Shown: positions 49,105-57,977 of the stretch, one piece after another
Layout: every line of letters begins with the position of its first letter
How positions within the stretch are numbered: position 1 is the first letter of the stretch
Assembly: GCF_004322755.1 (NCBI RefSeq)
Contig: NZ_CP036401.1
Span: 7,130,001 to 7,194,000, forward strand
Source of the DNA: Pseudoduganella albidiflava
GTDB lineage: Bacteria; Pseudomonadota; Gammaproteobacteria; Burkholderiales; Burkholderiaceae_D
Length of the DNA stretch: 64,000 bases
Direction of reading: 5' to 3'
The notes under the pieces: model-generated
Told to the model about the DNA's origin: nothing
What the model saw: only the letters and a program-made list of their open reading frames with translations
Databases searched by the model: none
Translations under genes and position numbers: made by a program

Positions 49105-49648
49105 GGCGAGCTCCTGGAGCAGGGATTGGAGGAGATAGAGGAGGGCAGCACGTCATGCTACTGCCCGCCAACCGCTCATCCGTTGTTGCCCATCAAGCGC
49201 TTCTGCTTAATGGCTTATGGCAACTCCTTGCACATTTCTTACCGCTGTGCCCGCTTGAAAACCGGTGACAGGCTCCATTTTTCGAAAACCGGTGACAGGC
49301 ACCATTTTCCAGGAAATGTTGCAAATTAATTGGAGCCTGTCACCGTTTTTGTCCGCGAATCGCCCGTAGCAGCGGGAAACGGGCGCCACAACCAAAAACG
49401 GTGACAGGCACCATTTTTCGGGAAATGTTTCCCGATAATTGGAGCCTGTCACTGGTTTTTTGACCGTGCATCCCGCCTGGCGGCGGGGGCGGCGGTTTAC
49501 TGCATCAATTCATTAATCGGAGCCTGTCACCGGTTTTGGGCCGGCCTCTGCAAAAATAGTGTTGCCAGAAACGATATAGAAGTTCTTATAAGGTAAAATG
49601 TTACCTGTAGGAACAAAAAATATTATTTCAATCACCACTTCACCCTCC
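49105..49648. other. 544-bp gap between divergent lipoprotein genes
   Basis: No gene is seen. The CsgG-like gene (minus) and a lipoprotein gene (plus) are divergent, so both promoters should be here. The middle 270 bp are a palindromic repeat cluster (49262-49533). From about 49555 the DNA becomes AT-rich; GGTAA (49592-49596) and TTACC (49601-49605) form a small inverted repeat 45 bp before the plus-strand gene. Confidence 0.6.
49262..49533. repeat. GGTGACAGG palindrome cluster (6 copies, mixed orientation)
   Basis: Forward copies CCGGTGACAGGCTCC (49262-49276), CCGGTGACAGGCACC (49289-49303) and CGGTGACAGGCACC (49399-49412); reverse copies GGAGCCTGTCACCG (49332-49345), GGAGCCTGTCACTGG (49441-49455) and GGAGCCTGTCACCGG (49519-49533). 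Two forward/reverse pairs (49289/49332 and 49399/49441) each enclose GGAAATGTT, once as the near-palindrome CGGGAAATGTTTCCCG (49419-49434). The layout equals that at 30293-30344 with a different palindrome core. Confidence 0.88.
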
Positions 49649-50089
49649 ATGAAACGTCTCTTTACCCTTTTTGCCATGTTGTGTGCCATGGCGCTGACCA
49701 CTGGCTGCGCCGTCAACCGCGCGACCGCCAGCCTGACTCCCGGAACCGATCTCACACAGGTGAAAACCGCCTATGTGGTGAAACAGCCGAAAGATACCCA
49801 CGGCCTCGACAACCTGATCGCCGCGAACCTCGAGAAGCGCGGTTACACGGTCACCCGCGGTCCTGAGCTGGCCACCCCGTATCCGGCCGACGTGTCCTTT
49901 ACCTATGTCGACAAATGGATGTGGGATATCACGATGTACCTGCTGGAACTGACGATCAATGTGCGCGATCCGAAGACCGGGTTCCCGATGGCGACCGGTA
50001 ACTCCCTGCACACGTCCCTGACCCGCAAGTCGCCGCCGGAAATGGTCGACGAAGTCCTGGACAACATCTTCAAAGCCCCGAAAAAATAA
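49649..50089 (+). CDS. Small lipoprotein of unknown function
   Basis: A 146-residue protein with signal peptide MKRLFTLFAMLCAMALTTGC and lipobox cysteine C20, so a lipoprotein. The mature part has alternating strands and helices (KTAYVVKQPKDTHGLDNLIAANLEKRGYTVTRG, then DVSFTYVDKWMWDITMYLLELTINVRDP). The pattern of a stress-like flavodoxin-free alpha/beta domain followed by a strand giving insoluble-pair residues resembles several uncharacterised periplasmic lipoprotein families; I cannot name one with certainty. Start at 49649 is set by the signal peptide; the frame is open 17 codons further up. The next gene, another lipoprotein, follows 20 bp later. Confidence 0.7.
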   Translation: MKRLFTLFAMLCAMALTTGCAVNRATASLTPGTDLTQVKTAYVVKQPKDTHGLDNLIAANLEKRGYTVTRGPELATPYPADVSFTYVDKWMWDITMYLLELTINVRDPKTGFPMATGNSLHTSLTRKSPPEMVDEVLDNIFKAPKK

Positions 50090-50109
50090 TTCTTCAGAAA
50101 GAAATACCA

Positions 50110-50661
50110 ATGAGTTTCCTGCCATTTTCCTGCCGTTCCTTCCTGTCGGCGTCCTTCGTCGTGGCCAGCTTGCTGACCCTGGGCGGCTGCGCCTCCCCCG
50201 TCGTGCATGACGCCCTGGTGCCGGTGTCGCTGCAAGTGGCGAAACACCACCCGCAAACGGTGGCCGTGACGACTTCCGGCGGTTCGGAAACTTCCGCCGC
50301 TGGCAAATCGCAAGTGGCCGATGCCGAACTGCAGAAGGCCGTGGCCGATGCGATCACGCAGTCCAGGACGTTCTCGCGCGTTGTCGAAGGCAAGAACGGC
50401 GACTACACGCTGACGGTCACCATCTTCAACCTGTCGCAGCCGTCGTTCGGTTTCTCGTTCACGGTTGGCGTGGAGATGGGCTGGACGCTGACGCGCACCA
50501 GCACCGGCGAGAAAGTCTGGCAGGAGTCGATCAAGTCGGAGCACACCGCTACCGCCAGCGATGCCTTCGCGGGCGTCGTCCGCTTGCGCCTGGCCACGGA
50601 AGGCGCCGTGCGCAACAACATCCAGCAAGGCATCACGAAGCTGTCCGCGCTGCAGCTGTAA
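50110..50661 (+). CDS. Lipoprotein of unknown function
   Basis: A 183-residue protein with signal peptide and lipobox LGGC (C27). The mature part has a hydrophilic linker, then a domain with strand-helix alternation (AELQKAVADAITQSRTFSRVVEGKNGDYTLTVTIFNLSQPSFGFSFTVGVEMGWTLTRTSTGEKVWQESIKSEHTA), suggesting a beta-rich envelope protein. It lies 20 bp after another lipoprotein gene and is followed by a terminator, so the two form a short operon. Both are divergent from the CsgG-like lipoprotein. No function is assigned. Confidence 0.72.
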   Translation: MSFLPFSCRSFLSASFVVASLLTLGGCASPVVHDALVPVSLQVAKHHPQTVAVTTSGGSETSAAGKSQVADAELQKAVADAITQSRTFSRVVEGKNGDYTLTVTIFNLSQPSFGFSFTVGVEMGWTLTRTSTGEKVWQESIKSEHTATASDAFAGVVRLRLATEGAVRNNIQQGITKLSALQL

Positions 50662-50676
50662 GCACTGGCCAGCAAC

Positions 50677-50705
50677 AAAAAAGGAGCCCCAGGCTCCTTT
50701 TTTTT
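50677..50705 (+). terminator. Rho-independent terminator after the lipoprotein pair
   Basis: AAAAAAGGAGCC (50677-50688) pairs with GGCTCCTTTTTT (50692-50703) around CCA, followed by more T. It can also serve the converging DUF885 gene. Confidence 0.92.
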
Positions 50706-50789
50706 GCTCAAAAAATAGGGCTGCCGGGCCGCCCATCTTGAAGCAACACTTCTGAAAAATGGACGTCCCCCATTTTTCCTGCGACTGTT

Positions 50790-52667
50790 TTATTGCATCA
50801 GTTCGCGGATCACCTTCACCGGCGCGCTGCCGTAGCCGAGGAATTCCTCGTTGAAGGCCTTCTGGGTGAACTTGCCGCCCAGTGCGGCGCGGCGCTGTTC
50901 GCGCAATTCCATGATTTCGCTGTAGCCGCTGAAGTAGGACGTCAGCTGGACGGAGGTCAGCGTGACGCGGCGCCATTTCTCGGCGGCTTCCTGCTGCGTC
51001 TGGAATGCCTGGCGGGTCAGCAGGTCGAGTGCCTGGTCGCGCGGCATGTCCAGCACGTGCACGCTGTAGTCGAGGATCGTGTTGGTCACGCTGCGCAGGT
51101 TCCATTTCGAATACATCAGCCACATCTCGGGCGAATTGTCGTAGCCCGATTCCAGCATCATCCGCTCGCTGAACACGGCCCAGCCCTCGACCATCGCGCC
51201 GTTGCCGAAGATCGACTTCACCAGCGACGGCGACTTGTTGGCGTACACCAGCTGCGCATAATGGCCGGGGATCGCCTCGTGCATGTTCAGGATCTGCAGA
51301 ATCCAGTGGTTGTATTCGCGCAGGCTGCTTTCGGCCTGTTCCGGCGTGGCCCCCGTCAGCGGCGTCACGTTGTAGTAGGTGCGGTCCTGCGGGCGATAGG
51401 GGCCTGGCGCCTCGATGCTGGCGCCGGCCACGCCGCGCTGGTAAGCGGGCGTTTCACGCACGACCAGCGGCTTGTCCGGATCCAGCGTCAACAGGTCGTT
51501 CTTCGTCACCCATTCTTCCAGCTTCGGGATCTGCGCCTTGATCTCCTCGACGAAGCGCTCGGGCGCCACGTGGTTGGCGGATAGCTTGTCGATCATCATG
51601 CCGATCTTGGCATAGCGGTCGGCCGGTTTCCGCACGTCGGCCAGGTACTTCGGCCACAGCTCGTCGCTGATGCGGTCCATGTTCGCCAGCAGCTCGTCGC
51701 GTGCCACCAGTGCCTTGCGGTAGGTCTGCTCGCCGGTGCTGGCCGATTGGATGTCGAACGCGAACTTCTGTTCATACAGCTCGCGGCCGATACGGAACGA
51801 ACGGGCGCCCTGCACGGCCAGCAGCTTGTCCTGCTCGCCCAGCCAGGCGGCATAGGCTTCCACGGCGGTCTTCGCCGCGGCGATGCGCTGCGCGAACAGG
51901 CCTTTCTCGTTGGCGGCCAGCGAGGAAGACTGCGCCTCCTTGTCCAGCTCTTCGAGCAGCGCGATCACGCCCGGCGCCTGCGCGATCGCCAGCTGGGTGT
52001 GCTCGCGCGTGGGATTGGTGATGTTGTTGCGTGCCGCTTCGTAATACGCCGGCACGTTGGCGATGCGCCGCAGCAGCGTGCGCAGGCGCTGCGCCCGCGC
52101 CGCGTATTCGGTATGCAGGATGTAGTCGATCGGGCCGGCGATGTTGTACAGCGCCGGATTCCACTCGAACTCGCGGAACGTGGTCAGGTACCAGCGGTCC
52201 GAAGCGAGCTTGTTGACCAGCAGCGCCAGGTCGGTGCGCTGGCGCGACGACAGCTGGCGCGCATCGAGCTTGCCGAAGCGGCCCAGCCACTCGTCGATGA
52301 AGGCCAGCTGCAGCTGGCGGGTGGCCAGGTCGGGCACCGTCAGCGTGGCGGCGGTATCGTACTTGCCCACCGTGATGGCGGTTTCCGGGTCCATCCGCCA
52401 CAGCGCCGTCAGGAACTGGCCGGACAGCGAATTGAATGTGCGGTCGGCGCGGCTTTCCGCCGGAGCCGCCGCCGCTACGGTGGCCGCAGTGGCAGCCGTG
52501 GCAGCGGCGGCGGCGACCGCTTTCCTGGACTTCGGCTTGGACTTCGAGGATTTCTTGGCGGAGACGGTCTTGCTGGTCTTGGCCTTCGACGGTTTCTTGG
52601 CCGCCTCAACAGGTGCGAACGCCAGCGCCATCATCATGGCGGCCAGCGCGAGTTTTGTCTTGATCAT
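50790..52667 (-). CDS. DUF885-family exported protein (predicted metallopeptidase-like)
   Basis: A 625-residue exported protein. The signal peptide (MIKTKLALAAMMMALAFAPVEA) is followed by a Lys/Ser/Ala-rich linker (about 23-75) that may bind the wall or membrane. The DUF885 body carries HEAIPGHY at about 461-468, the family's HExxH-like zinc-site signature (here H-E-A-I-P-G-H), and ends EFLGYGSAPVKVIRELM. Such proteins are predicted secreted peptidases, but activity is largely untested. Convergent with the lipoprotein operon; no operon partner. Confidence 0.87.
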   Translation of the reverse strand: MIKTKLALAAMMMALAFAPVEAAKKPSKAKTSKTVSAKKSSKSKPKSRKAVAAAAATAATAATVAAAAPAESRADRTFNSLSGQFLTALWRMDPETAITVGKYDTAATLTVPDLATRQLQLAFIDEWLGRFGKLDARQLSSRQRTDLALLVNKLASDRWYLTTFREFEWNPALYNIAGPIDYILHTEYAARAQRLRTLLRRIANVPAYYEAARNNITNPTREHTQLAIAQAPGVIALLEELDKEAQSSSLAANEKGLFAQRIAAAKTAVEAYAAWLGEQDKLLAVQGARSFRIGRELYEQKFAFDIQSASTGEQTYRKALVARDELLANMDRISDELWPKYLADVRKPADRYAKIGMMIDKLSANHVAPERFVEEIKAQIPKLEEWVTKNDLLTLDPDKPLVVRETPAYQRGVAGASIEAPGPYRPQDRTYYNVTPLTGATPEQAESSLREYNHWILQILNMHEAIPGHYAQLVYANKSPSLVKSIFGNGAMVEGWAVFSERMMLESGYDNSPEMWLMYSKWNLRSVTNTILDYSVHVLDMPRDQALDLLTRQAFQTQQEAAEKWRRVTLTSVQLTSYFSGYSEIMELREQRRAALGGKFTQKAFNEEFLGYGSAPVKVIRELMQ

Positions 52668-52759
52668 CGTGTAACTTTCTCTTACCGGGTCGTGCAGGGG
52701 GCGAGATTATCATTAATCAGCTCGCCTGGACCCGGCATGTTACACGACGGTACAAAGGC

Positions 52760-53248
52760 TCACGCCAGCTGGTCGTTGCGCAGCATCTGCTGGTGGCGTT
52801 CGTTGATGATGGCCACGGCTTCGCGGCCGCGCGCCATGTCGGACAGCACGATGTGGCTGGCATCGGTGAAGCGGTGCGCCACGCGGACCTTCCAGGAGCG
52901 CAGCAGCCAGCTGCGGAACGACTGCACGTAGGTCGCCTGGTCCAGGTCGCGCCACTTGATGCCGCGGACGCCGCGCTGCCAGGGCAGCACGCCCGAGTAG
53001 AGCCACACGCCCACGTCGTCGTAATACAGTTGCACGCTGCGGATCAGCAGCACGCGGTAGCCGATCAGCAGCGTGGAGGCGGCCAGCACGCCGGCGGCCG
53101 CCAGTTCCGAATGGTTGAAGGCCAGGCGCAGCACGAACGTCATCACCACGGCCGCCAGCAGGCAGCCGATGTAGGCGGTCCACGCCTTGCGGCACAGGGG
53201 GATGCCGTGCGAGGCGGCGGAGAGTTCGTTTTCCTTGAGTCGTTCCAT
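52760..53248 (-). CDS. Small membrane protein with a PH-like domain
   Basis: A 162-residue protein with two neighbouring hydrophobic helices (about 23-43 and 48-68), then a soluble domain of alternating strands (IRSVQLYYDDVGVWLYSGVLPWQRGVRGIKWRDLDQATYVQSFRSWLLRSWKVRVAHRF) typical of bacterial PH (YdbS/YdbT-like) domains. Probably an inner-membrane protein with a cytoplasmic domain. Function unknown. It lies 38 bp after the next gene upstream on the same strand. Confidence 0.65.
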   Translation of the reverse strand: MERLKENELSAASHGIPLCRKAWTAYIGCLLAAVVMTFVLRLAFNHSELAAAGVLAASTLLIGYRVLLIRSVQLYYDDVGVWLYSGVLPWQRGVRGIKWRDLDQATYVQSFRSWLLRSWKVRVAHRFTDASHIVLSDMARGREAVAIINERHQQMLRNDQLA

Positions 53249-53286
53249 GCCCGGATGATTGCATGGAATGCCAGTTCCGCAAAGGG

Positions 53287-53646
53287 TCAGGCGGGATCCT
53301 GGCGGCTGGTCATCCGCTCGGCCTGGTCGCCGGCGGCGAACCGGTCGAGGATATTGTTGGCGCGGGTACCGTCGCGGTCGTTGTCCACTTCCACTTGCAG
53401 GATGCAGGTGCTGCGCTGCACGGCGGCGCGGATTTCCGAGTTCTGCCCGGCGCGGTTCGGGTTGTCCATCGACGGCGTGGGCTTCTCGGTCAGGTCGAGC
53501 GCGAAGTTGCCCTCGACCGGGCCCGCTTCATCGTTGCGTGAATCGAGGGTGATGGCGGAAGCGTCGATGCCAGAGGCGATCAGCGCCTCGCGTGCCCCTT
53601 CCGCCTGGGTCAGGCTGTCGAATACTCGCAGCAAGGTATCGGCCAT
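53287..53646 (-). CDS. Small conserved protein of unknown function
   Basis: A 119-residue protein (MADTLLRVFDSLTQAEGAREALIASGIDASAITLDSRNDEAGPVEGNFALD), with a ferredoxin-like strand-helix-strand start reminiscent of stress proteins such as the general-stress 17M/YflT type, then a Pro/Asn-rich linker and a strand-helix end (STCILQVEVDNDRDGTRANNILDRF). An AGGAG site lies at the right distance before ATG at 53646. It occurs alone between a SNF2 helicase and a PH-like protein. No function is proposed. Confidence 0.65.
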   Translation of the reverse strand: MADTLLRVFDSLTQAEGAREALIASGIDASAITLDSRNDEAGPVEGNFALDLTEKPTPSMDNPNRAGQNSEIRAAVQRSTCILQVEVDNDRDGTRANNILDRFAAGDQAERMTSRQDPA

Positions 53647-53741
53647 GATGTGCTCCTGAGTGCATTGGTGATTGCAGTCATCATAGCGAAGGCGGCGGGG
53701 CGGCAGCGTCCCGTTAGCTTCAGGAAAAATTCCGGAAAACG

Positions 53742-56700
53742 TCAGCGCCGCAACCCCTCCTCGAGCATCGCCAGCATGTCCTCGGCCTTCATGCGCGCGG
53801 CCATCTCGCTGCCGTCCAGCAGGCTGTCGGCCAGCTCGCGCTTGTGCGCATGCAGGTCGACGATGCCTTCCTCGATCGTATGCCGCGCCACCAGCCGGTA
53901 GATCGTCACGGGGCGCTGCTGGCCCATCCGGTGCGCGCGGTCGGAGGCCTGGTCTTCCACCGCCGGATTCCACCATGGGTCCATGTGGATCACGTAGTCG
54001 GCCGCCGTCAGGTTGATGCCCACCCCGCCCGCCTTCAGGCTGATCAGGAACACGTCGCCGTCGCCGGCCTGGAACGCATCCACGCGCGCCTTGCGCGCCG
54101 CCGGCGGTGTCGAACCGTCCAGGTACTGGTACGGGATGCCGTTGCGGTCGAGGTGCGCGCGGATCAGCGCCAGGTGGTCGACGAACTGGCTGAACACGAG
54201 CACCTTGTGCCGGTTTTCCAGCAGGCTGGCCAGCAGCTCGGCGAACGCGGCCAGCTTGCTGCTGTCGAGCTTCAGTTCGGGCGCCACCAGGTTCGGATTG
54301 CAGCAGGCGCGCCGCAGCTTCATGATCTCGGCCAGGATCTGGATCGACTTCTTGTCCGCCGGCGCATCGATGGACGCCAGCTTGTCCAGCGCCTCGCGGC
54401 GCAGCGATTCGTACAGCGCGGTTTCTTCCACCGACAGGTCCACTTCCAGCACGATCTCGGTGCGCGCCGGCAGTTCCGCCAGCACCTGTGCCTTGGTACG
54501 GCGCAGGATGAATGGCCCGATCAGCCGGCGCAGCCGGTTGCGCGCGCCCACTTCGGCCTTGCGGTCCTGCTGGCGCTCGATCGGCCCGGCAAAGCGCAGG
54601 TTGAACTGGTCCAGCGATCCCAGCAGGCCCGGGTTGATGAAGCGGAACAGGTTCCACAGCTCGCCCAGGTGGTTTTCCAGCGGTGTGCCGGTGCAGGCCA
54701 TGCGGAAGTCGCCCGACAGCGCCATCACCGCTTGCGAGCGCTTGGTCGCCGCGTTCTTGATGGCCTGCGCCTCGTCGAGCACGATGGTGTGCCAACGCGG
54801 TTTGGTGAAGCGCTCGGATTCCAGCTGCAGCAGGCCATAGCTGGCGATCACCAGGTCGAACGGGCCGGCGCTGTCGATCATTTCGGCCCGGTCGCCGCTG
54901 CCGAACACCTTCACGTTCAGCGTCGGCGCGAAGCGCGCCGCTTCGCTGACCCAGTTCAGGCACACCGAGGTGGGGGCCACCACCAGCGCCGGACCTCGCG
55001 GGGCGCGCAGCAGCAGCAGGGCCAGCGCCTGCACGGTCTTGCCCAGGCCCATGTCGTCGGCCAGGCAGGCGCCCACGCCCCAGTGGGCCAGCCGGGCCAG
55101 CCATTCGAAGCCTTCGCGCTGGTAGTCGCGCAACTCGGCCTGCAGGGTGGACGGCAGCTGCGGCTGGTATTCCGCCTGGGCGGCGATGCGGGCGACATGC
55201 TCGCGCCACAGCCGGTCCGCTTCCAGGCCGCCCACTTCGCCGGCCAGTTCTTCCAGCACGAAGGCGGCCAGCTGGTGGACCTTCGCGCCGGCATCGTCGT
55301 CCTCGCCATAGGCATCGAGTTCCGACAGGCGCCGGTACAGCTCTTCCGACAGGGCCAGGAATTGCCGGTCCTTCAATTCGATGAAACGGCTCTTGCCGGC
55401 GCGGATCAGGTCGAGCAGCGAGCGCAGGTCCATCACGCGCTCTTCGTCCACCTGCAACTGGCCGCTGACGGCGAACCAGTCCTTCCTGCTCTTGATCGAC
55501 AGCTTCAGCTGCTTGGTGTGCACGGCCGGGGTGACCCTGAATTTTTCTCCCTCAGGCCAGCCCACCACCACCCGCTCGGGTCCCAGTTCCTGCAGTTCCG
55601 TCAACAATTGCAGGCACAGCGCAGGCTGGCCAATCAGCCATTCGCCGTGTTCCTGTTCAGCCCCTTCCAGCGCCGAACAGCGCAGCACCAGCTGGCGCTC
55701 GGCATCGCGCTCGCCCGCGAGGTTGCGGCGCACCTGCACCTGCTTGCCACCCACGTCCGTGATCACCGTCTCCGCACCCGCACCAGGCGCGTAATACGGC
55801 CCCGCATCCGGCAGCGGGCGCACCTGCACCTGCATGCGCAAGCCTTGCTGGTAGGGCAGCAGGTGCACGTGCAGGCGGATATCCGGATCGACGGCGCCGG
55901 CACCGGCGTTGCCGCCGCCGATATCGGACTGCACGGTGACGCTGGTGGCCACCGTGCCGATCGCCTTCAATACCTGGTCCTTCGCGTGCAGCGGCACCGT
56001 CAGGCCGTCGCCGACGATGGCGGCGATGCGGCGGTGCTCGTCGTTGATGGTGACCACGCGGATGCGGTTCGGCGCTTCGCGCAACGTCACCACGCGGTCG
56101 GCGCCGGACAAACCCGGGTGCAGCGACAGGTGTAGCTTGCCCTTGCGTTCCTGCACCAGCAGTTCCGGCTCGCCGCCGGCGATTTCGACGCGGGTTTCCG
56201 GCGCATCCATCCAGAACACCAGCGGATGGCCGACCAGTGCCGGCGCTGCTTCGTCCGGATCGATGTCGTAGCGCAGGCCGGACGAATACGCCTGCCGGGA
56301 CGGGGCGATGTGCGTGCTGAGGCGGATATCCTGGGGCGTCAGGAACTCCAGCTCCGCGGCATCCTCGGAGAGCCGCTTCAACGCGATCGGCCGGCCGTTG
56401 CTCCACTGTCCCTTGGCATTGCGCTTCTGTTCGCGTGGTTCCAGCTCGGCGATGCCGAACCGGTCACTCCAGTTGATCATCCACGCCAGGCGTGTCTCGC
56501 TCGCCGCCGCCGGCGCGGCCTGGTGCAGGTTGATCAGCGCGTCGAGCTGGCGCTGCCAGCCTTCCTGCCGCTCGAACCAGCTAGCCATGTCCGGCAGGCC
56601 CAGCGTCGCCAGCATGTCGTTGGCGCGCGCTTCGGCCGCTTCGTCGCCCAGGTGCCCCAGCAGGCTTTCCGCCTGCGCGGCAATGAGGAGGTAGCCCGCG

Positions 56701-57977
56701 GCACCGGCGTTCTGCGCCAGGTCCTGCAATTCGGCGCGGCGTTTTTCCAGTTGCGGCAGGCCGAGCCACCAGTACACCAGCGCCTGGAACAGCTGCGCCT
56801 GCAGCGGCGTGTCCCAGGCGCGGGCCAGCACCACCTCGGCCTGCAGCGTGCCGGCGCGCACCTGGCGCAGCATCGACAGCATGCTGTAGGTATTGCTGTC
56901 GGGGTTTTGCTGCGCGTGCACGGCCAGTTCGAGGTAGCTCTCGGCCGTCTTCAGCGCTTTGGCATCGCCGGCACGCAGCAGCGCCAGCACGTACAGGTAG
57001 CCGCCAAACCCCGAGAACACCAGCTTGCGCTTGCCCGTTTCACGGCGGATCGATTTCAGCGCGCCTTCGAAGCCGGTGGCGGCCTCGGCCACATGGCCGC
57101 GCAGCAGCATCAGCGCGCTGGCATGGAACAGCGCCTGCGGGCTTTGTACCGCTTCCAGATACACGACCGCCTGCGGCAGGTTACCGGACAGGATCGCATC
57201 CTCGCCCAGCGCCAGCCGCAACGCCCCCGACACGTCGTCGCCAGCCTTGTGCCGGCGTTCGAAGTGACGCTCGGCGGCGCCGCGCACGAGCGGCGCCAGT
57301 GCCGGTTCGCGCTGCGCATGCTGGAGCAGCAGCATCAGGATATCGTCCTGCATCGACGGGTGCACCAGCAGCAGCATGCCGGCCTCGAACGGGCGCGCGA
57401 AAATGTCGACGATCGGATGCAGCTGGGCCGCTTCGTAGGAGCGCAGGCAGGCGGCCAGCAAGGGCGCCACGTCCTGCGGCGGCTGGCCGCGCAGCAGCGC
57501 CATGCGCAGCCGTGCCACGCCGTGCCGGTAGCTGCGCGGTTCCGGCGTGCCATCCCAGCTGCGCCGCATCGGGGTCACGGCTTCGTAGGCGGTGCAGATG
57601 TCCCCGAGCATGTGGGCACTGATGGCGGCACGGATCGCCGGCCAGCGCAGTTTCGCATTGCAGAGGTAGCCGCGGCCGACGACGAGACTGATGAAGGCCA
57701 GGCGTTCCAGGTGCGCCAGGATCTCGTCGCTTCGCGGCTTGTCACAAGCCGCGCCGCCGTCGTCGCGCAGTCCGATCTTGACGATGTGCTCATGGACCGC
57801 CGACTTGCCCATCGGCTCGCCCACCAGGGCCAGCAGCGCCAGTACCGTTTTCTCGTTCGGGTGCAGCGCGCCGAACTGATCCTGCAAGGATCGATCCTGC
57901 AATGACTGGTCCTGCAATGACTGGTCCTGCAATGACTGGTCCTGCAATGATGGGTCTTGCAACGTCTTGTCGCTCAT
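53742..57977 (-). CDS. Large SNF2-family helicase/translocase with N-terminal repeats (1411 aa)
   Basis: Second SNF2 protein of the window. Residues about 3-32 are five-residue repeats (LQDQS-type) from six 15-bp DNA units. A long N-terminal region (about 40-450) is helix-rich and TPR-like (AEAATGFEGALKSI, LYVLALLRAGDAKALKTAESYLELAVHAQ), then a strand-rich part to about 930. The motor domains follow: Walker A in ADDMGLGKT (about 972), Walker B DEAQ (about 1066), TGTPLENHLGELWN, VFSQFVDHLALI, LISLKAGGVGINLTAADYV and SDRAHRMGQ. Start overlaps the S9 peptidase stop (ATGA, 57974-57977). Role unknown. Confidence 0.9.
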   Translation of the reverse strand: MSDKTLQDPSLQDQSLQDQSLQDQSLQDRSLQDQFGALHPNEKTVLALLALVGEPMGKSAVHEHIVKIGLRDDGGAACDKPRSDEILAHLERLAFISLVVGRGYLCNAKLRWPAIRAAISAHMLGDICTAYEAVTPMRRSWDGTPEPRSYRHGVARLRMALLRGQPPQDVAPLLAACLRSYEAAQLHPIVDIFARPFEAGMLLLVHPSMQDDILMLLLQHAQREPALAPLVRGAAERHFERRHKAGDDVSGALRLALGEDAILSGNLPQAVVYLEAVQSPQALFHASALMLLRGHVAEAATGFEGALKSIRRETGKRKLVFSGFGGYLYVLALLRAGDAKALKTAESYLELAVHAQQNPDSNTYSMLSMLRQVRAGTLQAEVVLARAWDTPLQAQLFQALVYWWLGLPQLEKRRAELQDLAQNAGAAGYLLIAAQAESLLGHLGDEAAEARANDMLATLGLPDMASWFERQEGWQRQLDALINLHQAAPAAASETRLAWMINWSDRFGIAELEPREQKRNAKGQWSNGRPIALKRLSEDAAELEFLTPQDIRLSTHIAPSRQAYSSGLRYDIDPDEAAPALVGHPLVFWMDAPETRVEIAGGEPELLVQERKGKLHLSLHPGLSGADRVVTLREAPNRIRVVTINDEHRRIAAIVGDGLTVPLHAKDQVLKAIGTVATSVTVQSDIGGGNAGAGAVDPDIRLHVHLLPYQQGLRMQVQVRPLPDAGPYYAPGAGAETVITDVGGKQVQVRRNLAGERDAERQLVLRCSALEGAEQEHGEWLIGQPALCLQLLTELQELGPERVVVGWPEGEKFRVTPAVHTKQLKLSIKSRKDWFAVSGQLQVDEERVMDLRSLLDLIRAGKSRFIELKDRQFLALSEELYRRLSELDAYGEDDDAGAKVHQLAAFVLEELAGEVGGLEADRLWREHVARIAAQAEYQPQLPSTLQAELRDYQREGFEWLARLAHWGVGACLADDMGLGKTVQALALLLLRAPRGPALVVAPTSVCLNWVSEAARFAPTLNVKVFGSGDRAEMIDSAGPFDLVIASYGLLQLESERFTKPRWHTIVLDEAQAIKNAATKRSQAVMALSGDFRMACTGTPLENHLGELWNLFRFINPGLLGSLDQFNLRFAGPIERQQDRKAEVGARNRLRRLIGPFILRRTKAQVLAELPARTEIVLEVDLSVEETALYESLRREALDKLASIDAPADKKSIQILAEIMKLRRACCNPNLVAPELKLDSSKLAAFAELLASLLENRHKVLVFSQFVDHLALIRAHLDRNGIPYQYLDGSTPPAARKARVDAFQAGDGDVFLISLKAGGVGINLTAADYVIHMDPWWNPAVEDQASDRAHRMGQQRPVTIYRLVARHTIEEGIVDLHAHKRELADSLLDGSEMAARMKAEDMLAMLEEGLRR
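57880..57969. repeat. 15-bp in-frame tandem repeat at the 5' end of the SNF2 gene (6 units)
   Basis: Six 15-bp units of the form TCCTGCAATGACTGG (on the plus strand) at 57880, 57895, 57910, 57925, 57940 and 57955; three are exact copies. On the coding strand they read Leu-Gln-Asp-Xaa-Ser and lie 8 bases inside the start codon. Confidence 0.92.
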
